Assembly (NCBI GenBank): GCA_009760855.2
Contig: WPIO01000019.1
Span: 4,445,501 to 4,509,500, forward strand
Source of the DNA: Cristatella mucedo
Lineage: Eukaryota; Bryozoa; Phylactolaemata; Cristatellidae
Reading direction: 5' to 3'
Length of the DNA: 64,000 nt
Shown here: one piece after another, positions 22,748-34,826 of the stretch
Numbering within the stretch: the first letter of the stretch is position 1
Layout of the letters: the number at the start of each line of letters is the position of its first letter
Position numbers and translations under genes: made by a program
Notes under the pieces: generated by a model
The model's input: the letters and a program-made list of their open reading frames with translations, nothing else
Databases searched by the model: none
Told to the model about the DNA's origin: nothing

Positions 22748-24508
22748 ATGTCCATGTACGACCGCTCCAGGCGGCCGGAGATATATCAGTCGTCCAGCAC
22801 GGGTGTCGCCGTCGGACCCGGGACGTACGACCCGCAGATAGCGAACCGCAATCGAGTGACCTCCGATGGATACGCACCGTTCCTGTCAATGACCAGTCGC
22901 GACACGCACATCAGCGCTCAGGACACGTCGATCGCTGCGCCCGGACCCGGTCAGTACGATCCTCGCTTGCCGCTCGACAACGTAAAAGGCGGCGTCAGCG
23001 TTTCTAACCGATCTCGGCGCTTCGTTGAGACCGAGAACTTGGTGCCCGGTCCCGGTCACTACAACGTGCGCCCGCACGCCGACGACGACCGGCAGCAGCG
23101 CGCCCAGGCGCACAAAGAGAACCGGCCTCGGCTGGTGATCGAGCGGAAGCCCGACGCCCCGTCCATTCCAACGCCCGGACAGGCGTACGGCTTCGAGGAG
23201 AACGAAGACGGCACGCTGCGCCGACAGGAGCCGCCGCCGAAGGATGGCACAATCGGGCCCGCCTACTACCAGGTCGACGAGTCGGCCGCGCTCTCGACCG
23301 TCACCAAGGTGTACCGCGGCAATCACTGGAGCAAGATGGCCAGCAAGCGTCTCGACCTGGCCGCCGGCAAAGAGGGCCCGGGGCCTGGTCAGTACGAGGT
23401 CGCCGACGACGAGAAGGCGCCGCGAAGCGCCGAGAACGTCAACCTGCCCGGCGGCGGCGGCGGCAAGTTGGCCAAGTATCAGCCGCGCCTTCCTCGCTAT
23501 CACGAGATAATCGCCAAGGACGAGGAGAAGAAGGCCGTGCCGGGGCCGGGCAAGTACGACATCAGGAGCGCTTTCGAGCAGGCGCCCAGCAAGCTGAACG
23601 CCGAGGGTATGGAGGTGGAGCACCCGCCTTTCGGCGTGCAGGCGAAGCGCTTCCTGAGCGTCAAGGACACGGCGCCGGCACCCGGACAGTACAACGATCC
23701 CAGGACGGCGCTGGCCGCGGTGAAAAAGCCGAGCGGGATCAAGCGCACGCCGTTCGGCCAGACGTCAGTTCGATTCGTAATGGAGCACAGCATCCGTAAG
23801 ACGCCCGGCCCGGGAGCGTACAACGCCGTCGGCCTCGGCACGGAGAGCATGCGCCGAGCGTACGTCGAGAGCACGCGGCGCGGCGTCTTCGGCACCACGT
23901 CGCCGCGCATACAGCCGATGGTGAAGCGCGACGACTACTTCACGCCAGGTCCGACGCACTACCAGCCCATCGAGAGAGTGAGCGAAGCGCAGGACGCCGC
24001 CGCCGCCGCCGTCAAGCCGATGGCGGCGTTCTCCTCTCTGACGACGCGTCTTCCGGAGAATGCCGAGGCCAAGTCGCTTCCTCCGCCGGGCACCTACAAC
24101 GTCGACGACTCGTTCAAGCTGTCGCAGGCGAAGAAAGACCCGGCTCCGGCCCGCACGGCCGCCGCGCGCCGACGCCAGGAGGCGTTCAAGTCGTCGTCGT
24201 CGCGCTTCGCTCCGCCTCACGACGTGATTATCGACAAGTCGGATCCGACGAACCCCGGTCCGGGCGCCTACGACCCGAACGTGCGCGCGATCGGACTCAG
24301 GGGCGGCCTCATGGTCGTCAAGGAGGAGCGCTTCAAGGAGCCGCGCAAGGACGAGGTGCCGGGCCCGGGCCAGTACGAGTTCTCGCCCCTGCTGCAGGAC
24401 ACCGTTCTGAGAGGCACGTTCAACGTCACGCTCGGCAACCCCGTGGCTCCCCGGCTGAAGCACGCAGACCAGATCAAAGGGCAGCACGCTTTTCTGCTCG
24501 GCGTATAG
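22748..24508 (+). CDS. STPG2: Sperm-tail PG-rich repeat protein, STPG2-like, single exon
   Basis: This is an uninterrupted frame of 586 codons. The N-terminus MYDRSRRPEI and an early SDGYAPFLSMTSR segment resemble STPG2. I count twelve PG-rich (SHIPPO-type) repeats, from GPGTYDPQ at residues 23-30 to VPGPGQYEF at about 537-545; most have the form PGPGxY followed by D, N or E, and a few are degenerate (IGPAYY, APAPGQY, TPGPTHY, LPPPGTY). Proteins with these repeats bind axonemal or other microtubules and are typical of sperm flagella and cilia. No signal peptide or membrane segment is visible. The gene is strongly GC-rich and uses C/G at most third positions, unlike its AT-rich flanks. The lack of introns is unusual for the family. 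The start is the first Met of the frame; a second Met follows two codons later. Other PG-repeat families (ODF3/CIMAP-like) are less likely given the N-terminus. Confidence 0.87.
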   Translation: MSMYDRSRRPEIYQSSSTGVAVGPGTYDPQIANRNRVTSDGYAPFLSMTSRDTHISAQDTSIAAPGPGQYDPRLPLDNVKGGVSVSNRSRRFVETENLVPGPGHYNVRPHADDDRQQRAQAHKENRPRLVIERKPDAPSIPTPGQAYGFEENEDGTLRRQEPPPKDGTIGPAYYQVDESAALSTVTKVYRGNHWSKMASKRLDLAAGKEGPGPGQYEVADDEKAPRSAENVNLPGGGGGKLAKYQPRLPRYHEIIAKDEEKKAVPGPGKYDIRSAFEQAPSKLNAEGMEVEHPPFGVQAKRFLSVKDTAPAPGQYNDPRTALAAVKKPSGIKRTPFGQTSVRFVMEHSIRKTPGPGAYNAVGLGTESMRRAYVESTRRGVFGTTSPRIQPMVKRDDYFTPGPTHYQPIERVSEAQDAAAAAVKPMAAFSSLTTRLPENAEAKSLPPPGTYNVDDSFKLSQAKKDPAPARTAAARRRQEAFKSSSSRFAPPHDVIIDKSDPTNPGPGAYDPNVRAIGLRGGLMVVKEERFKEPRKDEVPGPGQYEFSPLLQDTVLRGTFNVTLGNPVAPRLKHADQIKGQHAFLLGV

Positions 24509-25060
24509 AGTTGTGCGCTGGATTTTGGCAAACGCCCAGAACGCTGCAAAAGAGCCTAGCGAAACTGCGACGCTCGCTCTTTAGAAGGCGTAGAGCTGCA
24601 AGCATGCGGCGACGTGTGCGATCGTTAATTGTGTGCGCGCGGAGCAGGCGAGCTGGACGAGGCCGCTCGTAGTCCGTGTGTACTAGGCCTTGGAGAAATG
24701 GATACATTGTTAATGCAAGATAAATAATGACTCCAAATCATTCTAGCATTGCAGAGTGTGAGCGCGCGCAGGGTTGACTTGATCTAGAAAGCTTCTACCT
24801 TAACCGGAAACCACATTTTACTGGATGCATTTCAATTACCAACGCTTCCTTTCTACGTGCTTTTTATTATTGAACCACTAGGCTGGTCACTATACTGGCC
24901 TCTGATAGTGAATTGTAATAATCATGATAATAATGTAATGTGCCCGAAGTTACTATATCTGTTTCTGTCGGCTAACGAATGCAGCTTTCAGACACGCACC
25001 GGAAATGATAGCCGTTCATTGACTTTGAGGATTGTTATTGCGCGAGCAGGAAAAGTATAA
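24509..25060. other. STPG2 3' flank
   Basis: There is no AATAAA close to the stop; GATAAA at 24719-24724 is the nearest variant signal. The rest is unremarkable. Confidence 0.35.
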
Positions 25061-25061
25061 A

Positions 25062-25165
25062 ATAATAATAATAATACATTGTATATAGCGTCCTCAGAGA
25101 ACTCAATCTCTTTCTGGCCACTTTACATTTGTGGTAGCCATGGAGCATATAGTAAATCATGGCCC
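25062..25165 (-). mobile_element. LINE A 3' tail
   Basis: An (AAT)n run followed by TAGCGTCCTCAGAGAACTCA and ATCTCTTTCTGGCCACTTTA is the complement of the LINE A terminus. It is about 100 bases long with no body. Confidence 0.75.
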
Positions 25166-26635
25166 ATTACAAATGTGAAGAGTTGCTATTCAACCTACAA
25201 GTTAGATCTTGAGAGCTCACGATCATTTGAATTTCATTCCGTGAAATCATTTCACATCGTTTGACGAGTACCTGCAGTCTTCTACTGATCGCTTGCATTT
25301 CCTGCAGTTCGCGAAAGTATGCGAGTATAAAGCGTAAACCATCCGAGAACAGTCGTCGATGGGTCCTGTTGGGCAGCACAACCAGCGTTATTGCAAACAC
25401 CCTGCAAAGCAGCCTGACAAGTGTATGCAATTTACTTCATCAAAATGCTAGAGACCATAATATATATATTAAAGAATTGATACGAGCTGGTCCATACCTC
25501 TTTGTGGCTGCGAAATACACTGGCGTATATTAATAACACGAACGCGTTGCCTTTTTAAGACACGCCCTTGATTGCTGCCGCATTCTACTACCATCGGGCA
25601 CATCTGCACGTAACAAGTGTGATTATCGGAGGATCGCCCAGATAATGGCAGACCCTTAATCAAAGCGGCCAATCTCACATAGGCATTTTAGTTGATGCCT
25701 CTGGCATGTATGGCTACGATCTCAAAACTAGAAGGAATTTTACCACAGGCGTTCAGGCGTCACAACAGCAATGGCTGGTAATAACTGGGGGAACAATAAT
25801 TTTGTTCGTTGCATTTTCAGTCGAGGTTAAGGAACTAGACACCTGCACACTGCTAACAGACATTCCAATAATCTTGAGTAAAACCGCGAGCTTTGGCTTT
25901 CCAAGCCATTTATCGGGCTTTATGATTTCCCCAAATGTCACTCAAACCGTGGCCAGTTGCTGCATGACAATTATCACCTTTCTGCCATTGAAATCCTCAC
26001 GATTTACAGTAAATGCAGGTTCATTCCTGCCGCTATTATTAGCATATTTATATTCCGGCTTCATCATGGTAGTCGCAGAAGTATTCACTGAAGAATGTTG
26101 GTTAGCCCTATCATTTCCTTCAGGGATTGCTAACTTTTTCTCAAGAAATCAAATTAGCCCATCATTCTGAGTAACACAAATTTCATCAAAACAGGTGTCA
26201 ATGCCGACAGATGCTGCTCGCCTGCGAGTAGTACTGCCACTTGATCTAGTCTAGACCAACTTTATAATTCGCTCAGTTGGATTAAGCGATGCTCATGAAC
26301 TATCAGGCATCCAGCAGCAAGTTTTTCTGAATCCACATTTTTGGCCAAAGAAGTGAACTATGCAGCTCTTACGAATTCATTTATCTAAAATATAGGCGTT
26401 TTGCCCGTGCAGATCTAAAGCCATGCTTCGCTGCGGGAGCGATGCTCATCAAAATATTCATAAGCAAGGAAACTAGAACTAGACACCTCAAAGGAACCTC
26501 AGCAACGATCAAACTTCTGACACAGAATGTTCCGTACGCGCGGCTTAGCTTACCCCTGAGCTGAATTTCTTAGCCGCAAACACAGCGTACTTCAGTGGTT
26601 CATTGAATGAAGGTTGCTTTATTGCGGTTGACATT
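25166..26635. other. Unassigned stretch with a 154-codon frame
   Basis: The plus frame 25706-26170 encodes a hydrophobic 154-residue peptide with no family I recognise. The opposite strand of the same bases also reads with few stops (lysine/asparagine-rich), so neither can be trusted. It may be a decayed transposon ORF. Confidence 0.2.
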
Positions 26636-26639
26636 ATTG

Positions 26640-26938
26640 CTCTAGAGTTTCCCACTGAGATAAGACCTCAATCATAACCGTGCGGTGCTAGTGATGCCCA
26701 GACGATATAAGAGGCGCTCAAGAGGGACTATGTGATCAACAATATCAAAAGCTGCCACAAAATCAAGCAAAAAAAGTAGGGAGACTTAACCTAAGTCTGC
26801 ATTTCTTAGAAAGTCAATATATGCACAAAGCAATGCTGGTTCTGCGGAGAGACTAGCTCTAAAACCGGACTTGAACTTACTTGCTAGAGCCGATGTTTTG
26901 ATTTAAGAGCTTAACTAGTCTGCCACTACTCATTCCAG
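26640..26938 (-). mobile_element. LINE A RT fragment, older copy
   Basis: The bases parallel 6290-6600 (CCCACTGAGATAAGACCTCA, GATATCAAAAGCTGCC) but are more diverged. It ends where the (AAT)n tail of the next LINE A begins, so the next element probably inserted into it. Confidence 0.7.
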
Positions 26939-28660
26939 TATTATAATAATAATAATACATGTGTAAAGTGCCTTCAGAGAACCGAATCTCTCTCTCTATG
27001 TACTTTACAGATGCTGTATATAAAGCATTACCAAATGTTTGGTGGTAACATCCGCAAGCAGCAGGCATAGTGTAAGCAGGAACATACACATGAAGGACGA
27101 ATAACAAAGACCCACCAGATGCTATAATAAACAGATGCGTCTTAAGTTTCTGTTTAAATGTCGCCATGTCAGGGAACGTTGTGACGTGCATCGGCAGTGA
27201 GTTCCAGGCTTTGGAAGAAAACGAGCTAAAGGCACGGTCTCCAACGGTTTTGAGGTTCGTACGAGGTATGGCTTTTCGATTCAAGTCAGAACAGCGGGTG
27301 ATACGATGCTTAGCTTGTTGGGGGAGTAGATCTGATAGCTAGACTTGAGCCAAATAATGAAGGGACCTAAAAGTGAGTGACAAAACCTTGAAGTCGATGT
27401 GTTGCTTGATTGAGAGCCAGTGCAGGTCGGCGAGAAGTGGTGCGATGTGGCAATTGCGACACTCACGACAGATGAGCCAAGCTGCAGAGTTTTGCACCAA
27501 CTGTAAGCGCCTGATTCCACAAGCCGGTAGACCAGCAAGCAGTGACTTACATAAGTTGAGACGGAATGTCACAAATACATGGACCAATTTAGATGTGGTA
27601 TCCTTTCCAAACAAGCCTGAGTTTTCGCAATGTTAAGTAGCTGAAAGTAGGCAGACTTGACTCCGGAGCCGATGCGTAATGAAAGGCTGGTTTGGAACAG
27701 GACAGCTAGATTACGTGCAGATTCGACAGAAGATATACTGGCCGAGCTAATTGCGAGCGTTATTCTTTCCGATTTCTGAATCGCACTTGGTTTGCGCATT
27801 GCTGGTAAATTGGCTTTATCGTCACTCAATTTAGGAAAGTTTGCTGCCATCCATATGCGGATGTCATCAATACATGCAGCGATAGTGTACAGAGGATTTG
27901 GAGTGCTCGAGGGCTGGGAGGGATCAAAGCAAAGGTACAACTGATTGTCATCTGCAAAGAAGTGAAAGCCTCGATTGTGCCAGGCGATCACATCAGAAAG
28001 ACACAGAGTATAAACTGTGAAAAGAAGTAAATCAAGCCACAGAAGTGCCCCGTACTTCAGTGGCTCCTCGGGTGATCTTTCTCCGTTCACATCAATACTC
28101 GGGTAGTCTCCCACTGAGGTAGGACCTGAACCATGCAGTGCAGTATCTTTGATAAGAATGGTATGAGGAGGACTGAGTGGAGGTAGCTAAAGTTCTCCTG
28201 ATCTAGAATTGCCATCTTACGAGTGACCAACAGCCTTTTTGAAAGGTACAAGAGCCTGGAGACTAGGGACATATTTAGCATGTTATGCCTGACAGCAGCA
28301 GCTCTATGCATTACAGAAGTAGAGCAGTGGGTATAGGGCCTAGAGGGTTGGCAGTCTTCTTAGACTCTAAGATGAAGTTCAAAAGATGAGATCACTTGCG
28401 AAGGGCATGAGTGAAGACGCTGAGGTGCAGCAAGAAATTAAGGGAGGTGAGTCATGCGGTGACACTACTGAGGGAGACAAGTCCAGTGGGGATGTAGTTA
28501 CCCTAGGGGATGAAATCTCCGATCTTGTCTATCTTGCTGACAACGAATCTATTTGTAACGAGCGCCTCAAAGCACGGCTAACAAGTCGTAGAAGCCTCTC
28601 TGGTGTTCTCAGGCATGGTGACGATAGCAAAGTACGACGGAAATCAAGAAGGCCCATATC
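26939..28660 (-). mobile_element. LINE A copy with most of RT
   Basis: The tail (AAT)n and hairpin are at 26940-27010. RT frames on the minus strand read [33 protein letters not shown] and AFSSFSSKAWNSLP. The match to the full copy continues to about 28600, the region upstream of the RT. Multiple frameshifts and stops are present. Confidence 0.85.
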
Positions 28661-28929
28661 TTAATAACAAATCCTTGTCGTTAACGTAGAGCAGTATATT
28701 TCACAGCCACGGACTGATACACATGCACCGCACTAGCCGCGACGCTCTACTGATTAACCACTATTAAGGATCGCTTTTAATTAGGCCTAAATCATAGCTA
28801 ATGATAAATTCGTTTCTTAATTAAAATTCAGGAACTATTATTAATCTGTATCGCTTTCACAATTTGACCGACTTAGCGTACTAGGTTTAAATAATGTAAA
28901 GGTGTCCGGTAATAGGAATAATGATGACT

Positions 28930-29760
28930 CCACTGTCTTTTAACGTAATAATGTAACGTATCTCCGTCTGTAACTCCACAAAACCAAAAAGACTATTTAG
29001 TTGTTCCACAGGAAAGTTTTCTGTAGAGCACTCAAAGCCTAAGCGGCTTTCGGCACGCATTCGGTAGCCAATGTACTTCATCTCACGCAACAAAGAGAAA
29101 GCGAAAAGCATAGCTGAGTCAGGAGAGATGTTCAGGTAGTGAGTAGCACGGAAGTAGCAACTCAGGACGGCTGGAAAAAATGTGCCATGGTCGGCAGCTA
29201 GAGATAAATATCTTTGCGTAAGAATTATGTGAGTTCCACAGACTAGGATTTGTAGAACAAAGCGCTTCTGTCTACAATGGTCTTTAAGTGAAGGAATGGA
29301 ACAACTAAGGTATTGTCCACAGAGGGCCATGAGAAGGATGAAGCTGGTTCATCAGTTCAGCCTGGTATAAAGGAGCCAAGGTATAACAAAGATAGGTCTG
29401 GTAGCTAGGTGTGGTCAGCTAGGTATAATAATAATTATAATGCACTTGATAAAGCGCCCTCAGAGAACTCTATCTCTCTCTTGGCGCTTTACATTTGCTG
29501 CAAAGGAAAATGCAATTGAATGGTGAGTAATATCATGCTTGATAAACAAACAAAATGAGTAACATGGTTAAGGGTGACATGCACTGGGTCAGCATGCAGA
29601 TATGGTAGCTACGTGTGGCGGGCTTTTTGGGTCAGCCTAGGGACTTTACTTTGTATCCGCTGGTTAACCGGCAGCTATCCAAGCTCTCCCAGCAAAGAAG
29701 ACACATGGTCTCAAACCTCTAGGCTTTTTAAACTAGCCCACTAGTTAACTAGCAGCTAAT
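28930..29760 (-). mobile_element. LINE B fragment interrupted by a LINE A tail
   Basis: The terminal CGTATCTCCGTCTGTAACTC starts the copy at about 28955. The RT-downstream region runs to about 29400, is interrupted, then resumes at 29607-29740 with the TGGCGGGCTTTTTGGGTCAG block that is continuous in the 51,060 copy. Confidence 0.8.
29426..29606 (-). mobile_element. LINE A 3' fragment nested in LINE B
   Basis: ATAATAATAATTATAATGCA, the hairpin (AAAGCGCCCTCAGAG...TTGGCGCTTT) and the conserved 3' UTR (GGGTGACATGCACTGGGTCA) lie between near-identical 15-16 base flanks, TGGTAGCTAGGTGTGG (about 29399) and TGGTAGCTACGTGTGG (about 29606). Confidence 0.8.
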
Positions 29761-29804
29761 GCTCTGTTGGGTTAGCTCTAATTCTAGTTTCACGCCCAGC
29801 TAGG

Positions 29805-29900
29805 GTAATAATAATTTTGATTTTAATAATAAGACATTTATATAGCTCCACAAGGGACCCAAATCTCTTTCGATGCACTTTATGTATGATGTTAAAGTTT
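29805..29900 (-). mobile_element. Diverged LINE A 3' tail
   Basis: AATAATAAGACATTTATATA, then GCTCCACAAGGGACCCAAATC and TCTTTCGATGCACTTTATG, follow the layout of the LINE A terminus on the minus strand with many substitutions. Confidence 0.5.
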
Positions 29901-31000
29901 AATGCTTATGCATTTGGCAATTAGCTAAAATAAACTGTTCCTTAATTCACTGATTTACAATATACGCGCTTATACCATGTTTACACCAACCGAGTATAAA
30001 CACTACAGCACCACCGGACTTGGACCGTCGGCATAACCTTGTTTGCACCTGTCTGCAGGCATGCGGCTATGTACGTATTGGTGCAGTGTAGGGGTAGGGC
30101 TTGTGTTACCAGGCAGCATTACCGATGTGCTGTGGTCTACTTACACTCCGGCTCCCGTGCATCTGGGAAAGCGTTCGGACTCTGCCCGGTGACTGCTGCT
30201 GTGGCCACCTCGGGTGCGGTGTGCTTAGGACGTTATTGTCGCACGGGGTTTGTCAGCGATTTGTCACTGTTGCTAATTGTTTAGCTCCGGATCAGGGAAC
30301 CAGCTATCCTCGACTTGCTTCTGTCCGACATGCGCTTGCAGGATGGTAGTGCCTTTGAAAACAGTGTGATGGTGATCGTTTTTTTTCTGAATGGAAGCGA
30401 GATTGGAACTTCTTTGTGGAAGCGAGATTGCTAGTCGTTTGATACGTGACCAAAGCTGCTATTTTTTCCAGTCGCTCTCGTCTGATAGCTGCTCTTGAAC
30501 TATGCTGAACTATAAACTGGAGGCTGGGAGACTTTTGGGGTAAATTTCACAGAAAAATCCGGTCTATGCGCATACGCAAATCCTGACGGTTCAAGCATTG
30601 AATTTTGTCGAGGAAGCACCTCGCGAAATCTTTTCCTCTAAAGATGAGTTTCTCGCACACGTTAGTGCTCAATTGTTTAACGATGCCACCCAAAACGAAG
30701 GCTTTCAAAATAGTGAGTATCTCAGAAGGCAGAAGTGGAATAAGATGTCACCAAAGCAGAGTCGTTTTGCATATTTTTGCCTTACAGAAGAAAATCGATG
30801 GCTGGTGGTTTTCTTCACCACCAGCCACCGACTGTTGCTTAACAATATTATGCCTATACCTGAGATGATTAAATGAAGCAACTTTAACGTGTTTAGGGTT
30901 ACCAGAACGTTTCGACTACTACTTTTGGACTGTGTTGATTTCGACTGCTGCAATTTATTTGAAATGAAGAACGACTGACCGCCACCTTCAACACGACTGA
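29901..31000. other. Unassigned stretch
   Basis: No gene is recognised. A short start MPPKTKAFK followed by a GTGAGT donor (30683-30712) and a TTGCCTTACAG acceptor at 30787 could be splice-like, but the joined product matches nothing I know. A 9-bp perfect hairpin (30800-30808 with 30818-30826) lies just after that acceptor. Confidence 0.25.
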
Positions 31001-31004
31001 GTAA

Positions 31005-31418
31005 TCATAAAAAACAACAACAACAATAATACATTTGATATAGAACCCCAGAGAACCCAATCCCTTTCTAGGCACTTTACATTTGCTGCAAAAAAAAGCA
31101 CGATCTTATGGTCACCGGTAGCATGCTCAATAAAGAACGAGAATAACATGATTAGGGGTGGCATGCACAGGGTAAGCATGCAAGTGTGCACAGTGTCAGC
31201 ACGCATAAGCACATAAAGAACGAATCGCAGGGACCCTCTAAAGGCTAAAGTGATAAACTGATGCCTTTTTTATTCCTTTTCAAATGTGGTCAAGTCAGGA
31301 GATGTCGTGACGCAAGTCGGGAGCGAGTTTCAGGCTTTGTGAGCATACGAACTAAAGGTACGGTCTCCAAAGGATTTGAGATTTGTACGAGGCATAGATA
31401 AACAGTTTGAACACATGC
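31005..31418 (-). mobile_element. LINE A 3' fragment
   Basis: A triplet tail, the terminal hairpin and the 3' UTR end at about 31418 within the RT C-terminal sequence (GGTCTCCAAAGGATTTGAGA region). It is truncated on its 5' side. Confidence 0.8.
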
Positions 31419-31759
31419 AGCAAGAGAGTACAGAAAGTTTTGCTTCGAGCGAAGATCAAAAGCCTCTTGCTCTCTGGACTATGAGCTCTGTCGAATGAGC
31501 GATGTCGAGACTGCGCTCCACTGAAGACGTTGCAGGGCTTAAACCTGTGGCAGAGCCAGGGGGCAGGTGTCATTTGCCCACCCCTATCGGATAGGCAGCG
31601 ATCTGGGCCGCCCCTTAATCGTAAGCCCCTCCCTACGCCGGTCTCAACGACGAAATTATGTCTCACTTCCATTCGAATAGCAACCGCTGAGTTCGTGCCA
31701 AATAAACACTACGACTCCGTGTTATAGTACGTGCGGGTCAGGGCTTCTTTTTTCACTCG

Positions 31760-33745
31760 AAAACTGAAGTCCCCCCAGTCAGACCCAAAACAGATTTATA
31801 AGACAGTAGAAGATTTACTGGCCAACGCTGTGAGGTCTGACCCCCAGATATCAAAAGCTCAACAGAAGTTTTTCAGCCTTCTTTACTGAAAAAATTGTGC
31901 ACATTCGTGCCTCCATAAAGCCCCCTCCGAGTAGAGCGATTGCGGAATCACAACCTGTGACCTTCCTTAAAAGATCTTCTGAGGTTTCTGCATGCGATGT
32001 GGCTACCTTAATAAGGTCTAGTAAAAAGAGCTCATCTTCTGAAGACTCTATACCATAAGCTCTGTGGTCTTCACTGGCACACCAACTTAGCCCTGCCATA
32101 ACCGAGATTTGAAATGCTTCTTTAGAAAAAGGGGTCGTACCTACCCAAGTCCTTCAAATCGGCAATCGTTAGACCGATACATAAAAACCCTGGATTAGAT
32201 ACAGAGGTCCTTGCAAACTATCGCCCAGATTCCCGTCTGACTTTTTTGTCAAAGCTTCTCAAAAAAATGTCGCTAAGCAGCTGGTTGCACGTATTGAAAA
32301 GAATGAAATATTAGAAACATTTCAATCCGGTTTCAAGAGGCAGCACTCCACTGAAACCGCTCTCTTCCGTATTAACAATGATATTCTATGTGGCAACGAT
32401 GACGGTAATGTCACTGCCACAGCTCTGCTAGGTCTATCAGCTGCTTTCGACACCGTTGATCACGATGCCCTACTTGAACGATTAAGAACAACGATCGGTC
32501 AGGCAGACGAGGCACTGGCGTGGTTTAACTCGTACTTGTCTGATCGTGCTCAATATGTGTCTGTTCAGGTCAGGTCTCACCCACTAGACCGGTCACCTAT
32601 GTAGTCCCTCGAGGGTTCGTGCTCGGTCCCTTGCTGTTATCCATTTATACTCAACCTTTGAGAAAGGTGATTCAGGCCCATGAAATAGGATATCACTTTT
32701 ATGCTGACGATACTCAGCGGTACTTTTTATTCAAACCGTTGGCATCGGCTACAGCAACTGACAAACTAAATGCTTTCTTTGCCGAAATTTGATCCTGGAT
32801 GCCGGAAAATTTCTTGAAACTAAATGGCGATACAACCGAACTGCTGCTCATAGGAAACCCTAAGCGTGCTGTTGGATTAAAAGGCTTTGCTCTTCTAATA
32901 GGTGATGTTTTTGTGCGACCATCACCACGTTCTCGAAATCAAGGTGTCGTTTTCGATAACTGCCTAAACTTTCAAAGCTTCATTCAGAAGACGGCTTCTA
33001 CAGCTAGCCACCACGTCCGATCCTTATCTAAGATTAGGAGCTGTCTTCCACAGTAGCTTGCAAAAAATGTAATTAGCTCCTTAGTTCTTTCTTGGCTTGA
33101 TTATTGGAATTCCCTTTTGGCTAAAGAAAGCAACTACGCCACTAAAGATGGCTATGAATATGGCTGCAAGGCTAGTTTTCAAGTCCCAGAGGTTTGACCA
33201 CGTGCTTCCTTTGCTAAAAGAGCTAGGATGGCTGCCGGTCGATCAACGGATACAGAGCAAAGTTCTTACGCTGACCGACAAGGCCCGCCACTGCTTGGCT
33301 CCTTCGTACCTAGCTGAACTGCTGCACCAGTTTCAGCCTCCTCATGCCCTCAGGTCCTGAATGGACAATAAATTAGCTGTTCCATTCCTACGCTTAAAGA
33401 CCGCTGGCGACAGAAGCTTTAGCTCTGCATGTCCTAGACTGTGGAACTCACTTCCACGTTTCTTAGGCAACTACAACTACTCTCCTGCTACCTGCTATAG
33501 CTTATCCTTTTCAGTGGTCCTGAGGTTCTACTTCTATAGTACTCACTACCTTAACTGCTCTCTTGAATCTGCTATGCTTCACACTTTCTCTTTGTTGCGT
33601 GAGATGAAGTCTGTTGGCTACCGAATGCTTACAGAAAGCCGCTTAGGCTGTGAGTTCGCCATACAAGACTCTCTTGCGTAACCCCACAAAGTCTTTGTGG
33701 CTTTGTGGAGTTACAGACGGAGACAATTACTTCCGCACATGAAAA
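31760..33745 (+). mobile_element. LINE B copy with RT domain
   Basis: Broken plus-strand frames give, in order, an N-terminal RT segment, [34 protein letters not shown] (catalytic motif), [30 protein letters not shown], and [17 protein letters not shown], ending in GAGTTACAGACGGAGAC at about 33720. It is the longest family B copy here and is interrupted by several frameshifts and stops. Confidence 0.85.
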
Positions 33746-34526
33746 TCTAGCGGTTCCCTCCTTGATCAAATCTTGGCTCCGTCTCGGGCTGTGCTTTGAT
33801 TCGCCTTGCACAAAGAACGCCCGCACAGAACCAGCACCAACAATTTATTCTACTACTCACAGAGCAGAGGGAGCACGACTTCACTCGTCCCTCTCCCACT
33901 CTGGTCCCCTCTCCTCGACTCCAGCTGTGCCTTGGCCGATCCCGATGATGAATCCGCCATCTGTTCAGCAGCGGGTTATTGGCCTGTGTCGACGCCTCAT
34001 TAGAAGCTGACCGCAGCTGTGCACAGGCCCCTCTCGAGGATGCTCCCACCAGCTGTTGAGGATAGGAGCGGTACCGGCCTGCATATACTCAGACCACACG
34101 GGCTGTAAGTATTGGCTTTTAATCTACACTTAAGTGCTCGCGCTGAATTTCAGTTTGCCGTCTGAATGCACGAGCATTCTTTTAATGCACTCCGGTGGCG
34201 ATCTGCAACCGTTACGACCTACCACGGTCGGCGATAGGAAACGTATTCGTTGCTCATATTCCGAACGTCCAGCTGGATGGGCAGCAACTCTCACGCGAGC
34301 GGTTCCCTATGCCTGTACTTGACGCCCTGCAAGCATTCGGAATCTGGTAGTGCTAAACAGAGTAAAAGCAAGTTAGAAGTTTGTATGCGAGTGTAATGAT
34401 ACGCATGAGCAGTGGTGATGAGATGAGCATGACCAATGACACAATGGCTTAAAGCAAGCTGCTGATTGCCTTGAATATACTAGCGTGTTTGTACCATACA
34501 ACGGTCCCTCCAACTTTTTCAGGATC

Positions 34527-34531
<5 letters not shown>
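33746..34531. other. Unassigned stretch
   Basis: Moderate GC, open short frames on both strands, none matching a family I recognise. Confidence 0.3.

Positions 34532-34595
<64 letters not shown>
34532..34595. repeat. (GA)n microsatellite, 64 bp
   Basis: A pure GA dinucleotide run on the plus strand. The opposite-phase (CT)n at 34827 is its inverted partner. Confidence 0.95.
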
Positions 34596-34598
<3 letters not shown>

Positions 34599-34824
34599 CG
34601 TCATAAACATAAAAGAAGCGGGGAGTCTGCTCCCGAGCAGTGCTTCCCCGTCCTAAAGCAAATGAAAATAGATACCGTACTTGGTCAGACCAAAACTTAC
34701 TAAGTCGCCGAGTTCTTTCATTCGGACAGCACGGATTTTCCCACCTCGCTGATTTCTTTCTATTCAGTTTCCCTCCTCAGCTTCACCTTTGAGAAGCTGT
34801 CATCTGGATCTAAGAGCTCTTCCG

Positions 34825-34826
<2 letters not shown>

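Noticed and set aside
22886-24487. Long minus-strand frames (245 and 240 codons) opposite STPG2
   Set aside because: They mirror the GC-rich PG-repeat coding sequence, and their Arg/Leu/Val-rich composition follows from the sense codons.
27373-27636. Plus-strand frames opposite LINE A copies (also near 5591, 38187 and 40369)
   Set aside because: The same antisense peptide recurs in each LINE A copy because the RT is conserved on the other strand.
30683-30876. Two-exon gene starting MPPKTKAFK
   Set aside because: Splice-like signals are present, but the joined product is short and unlike any known protein.
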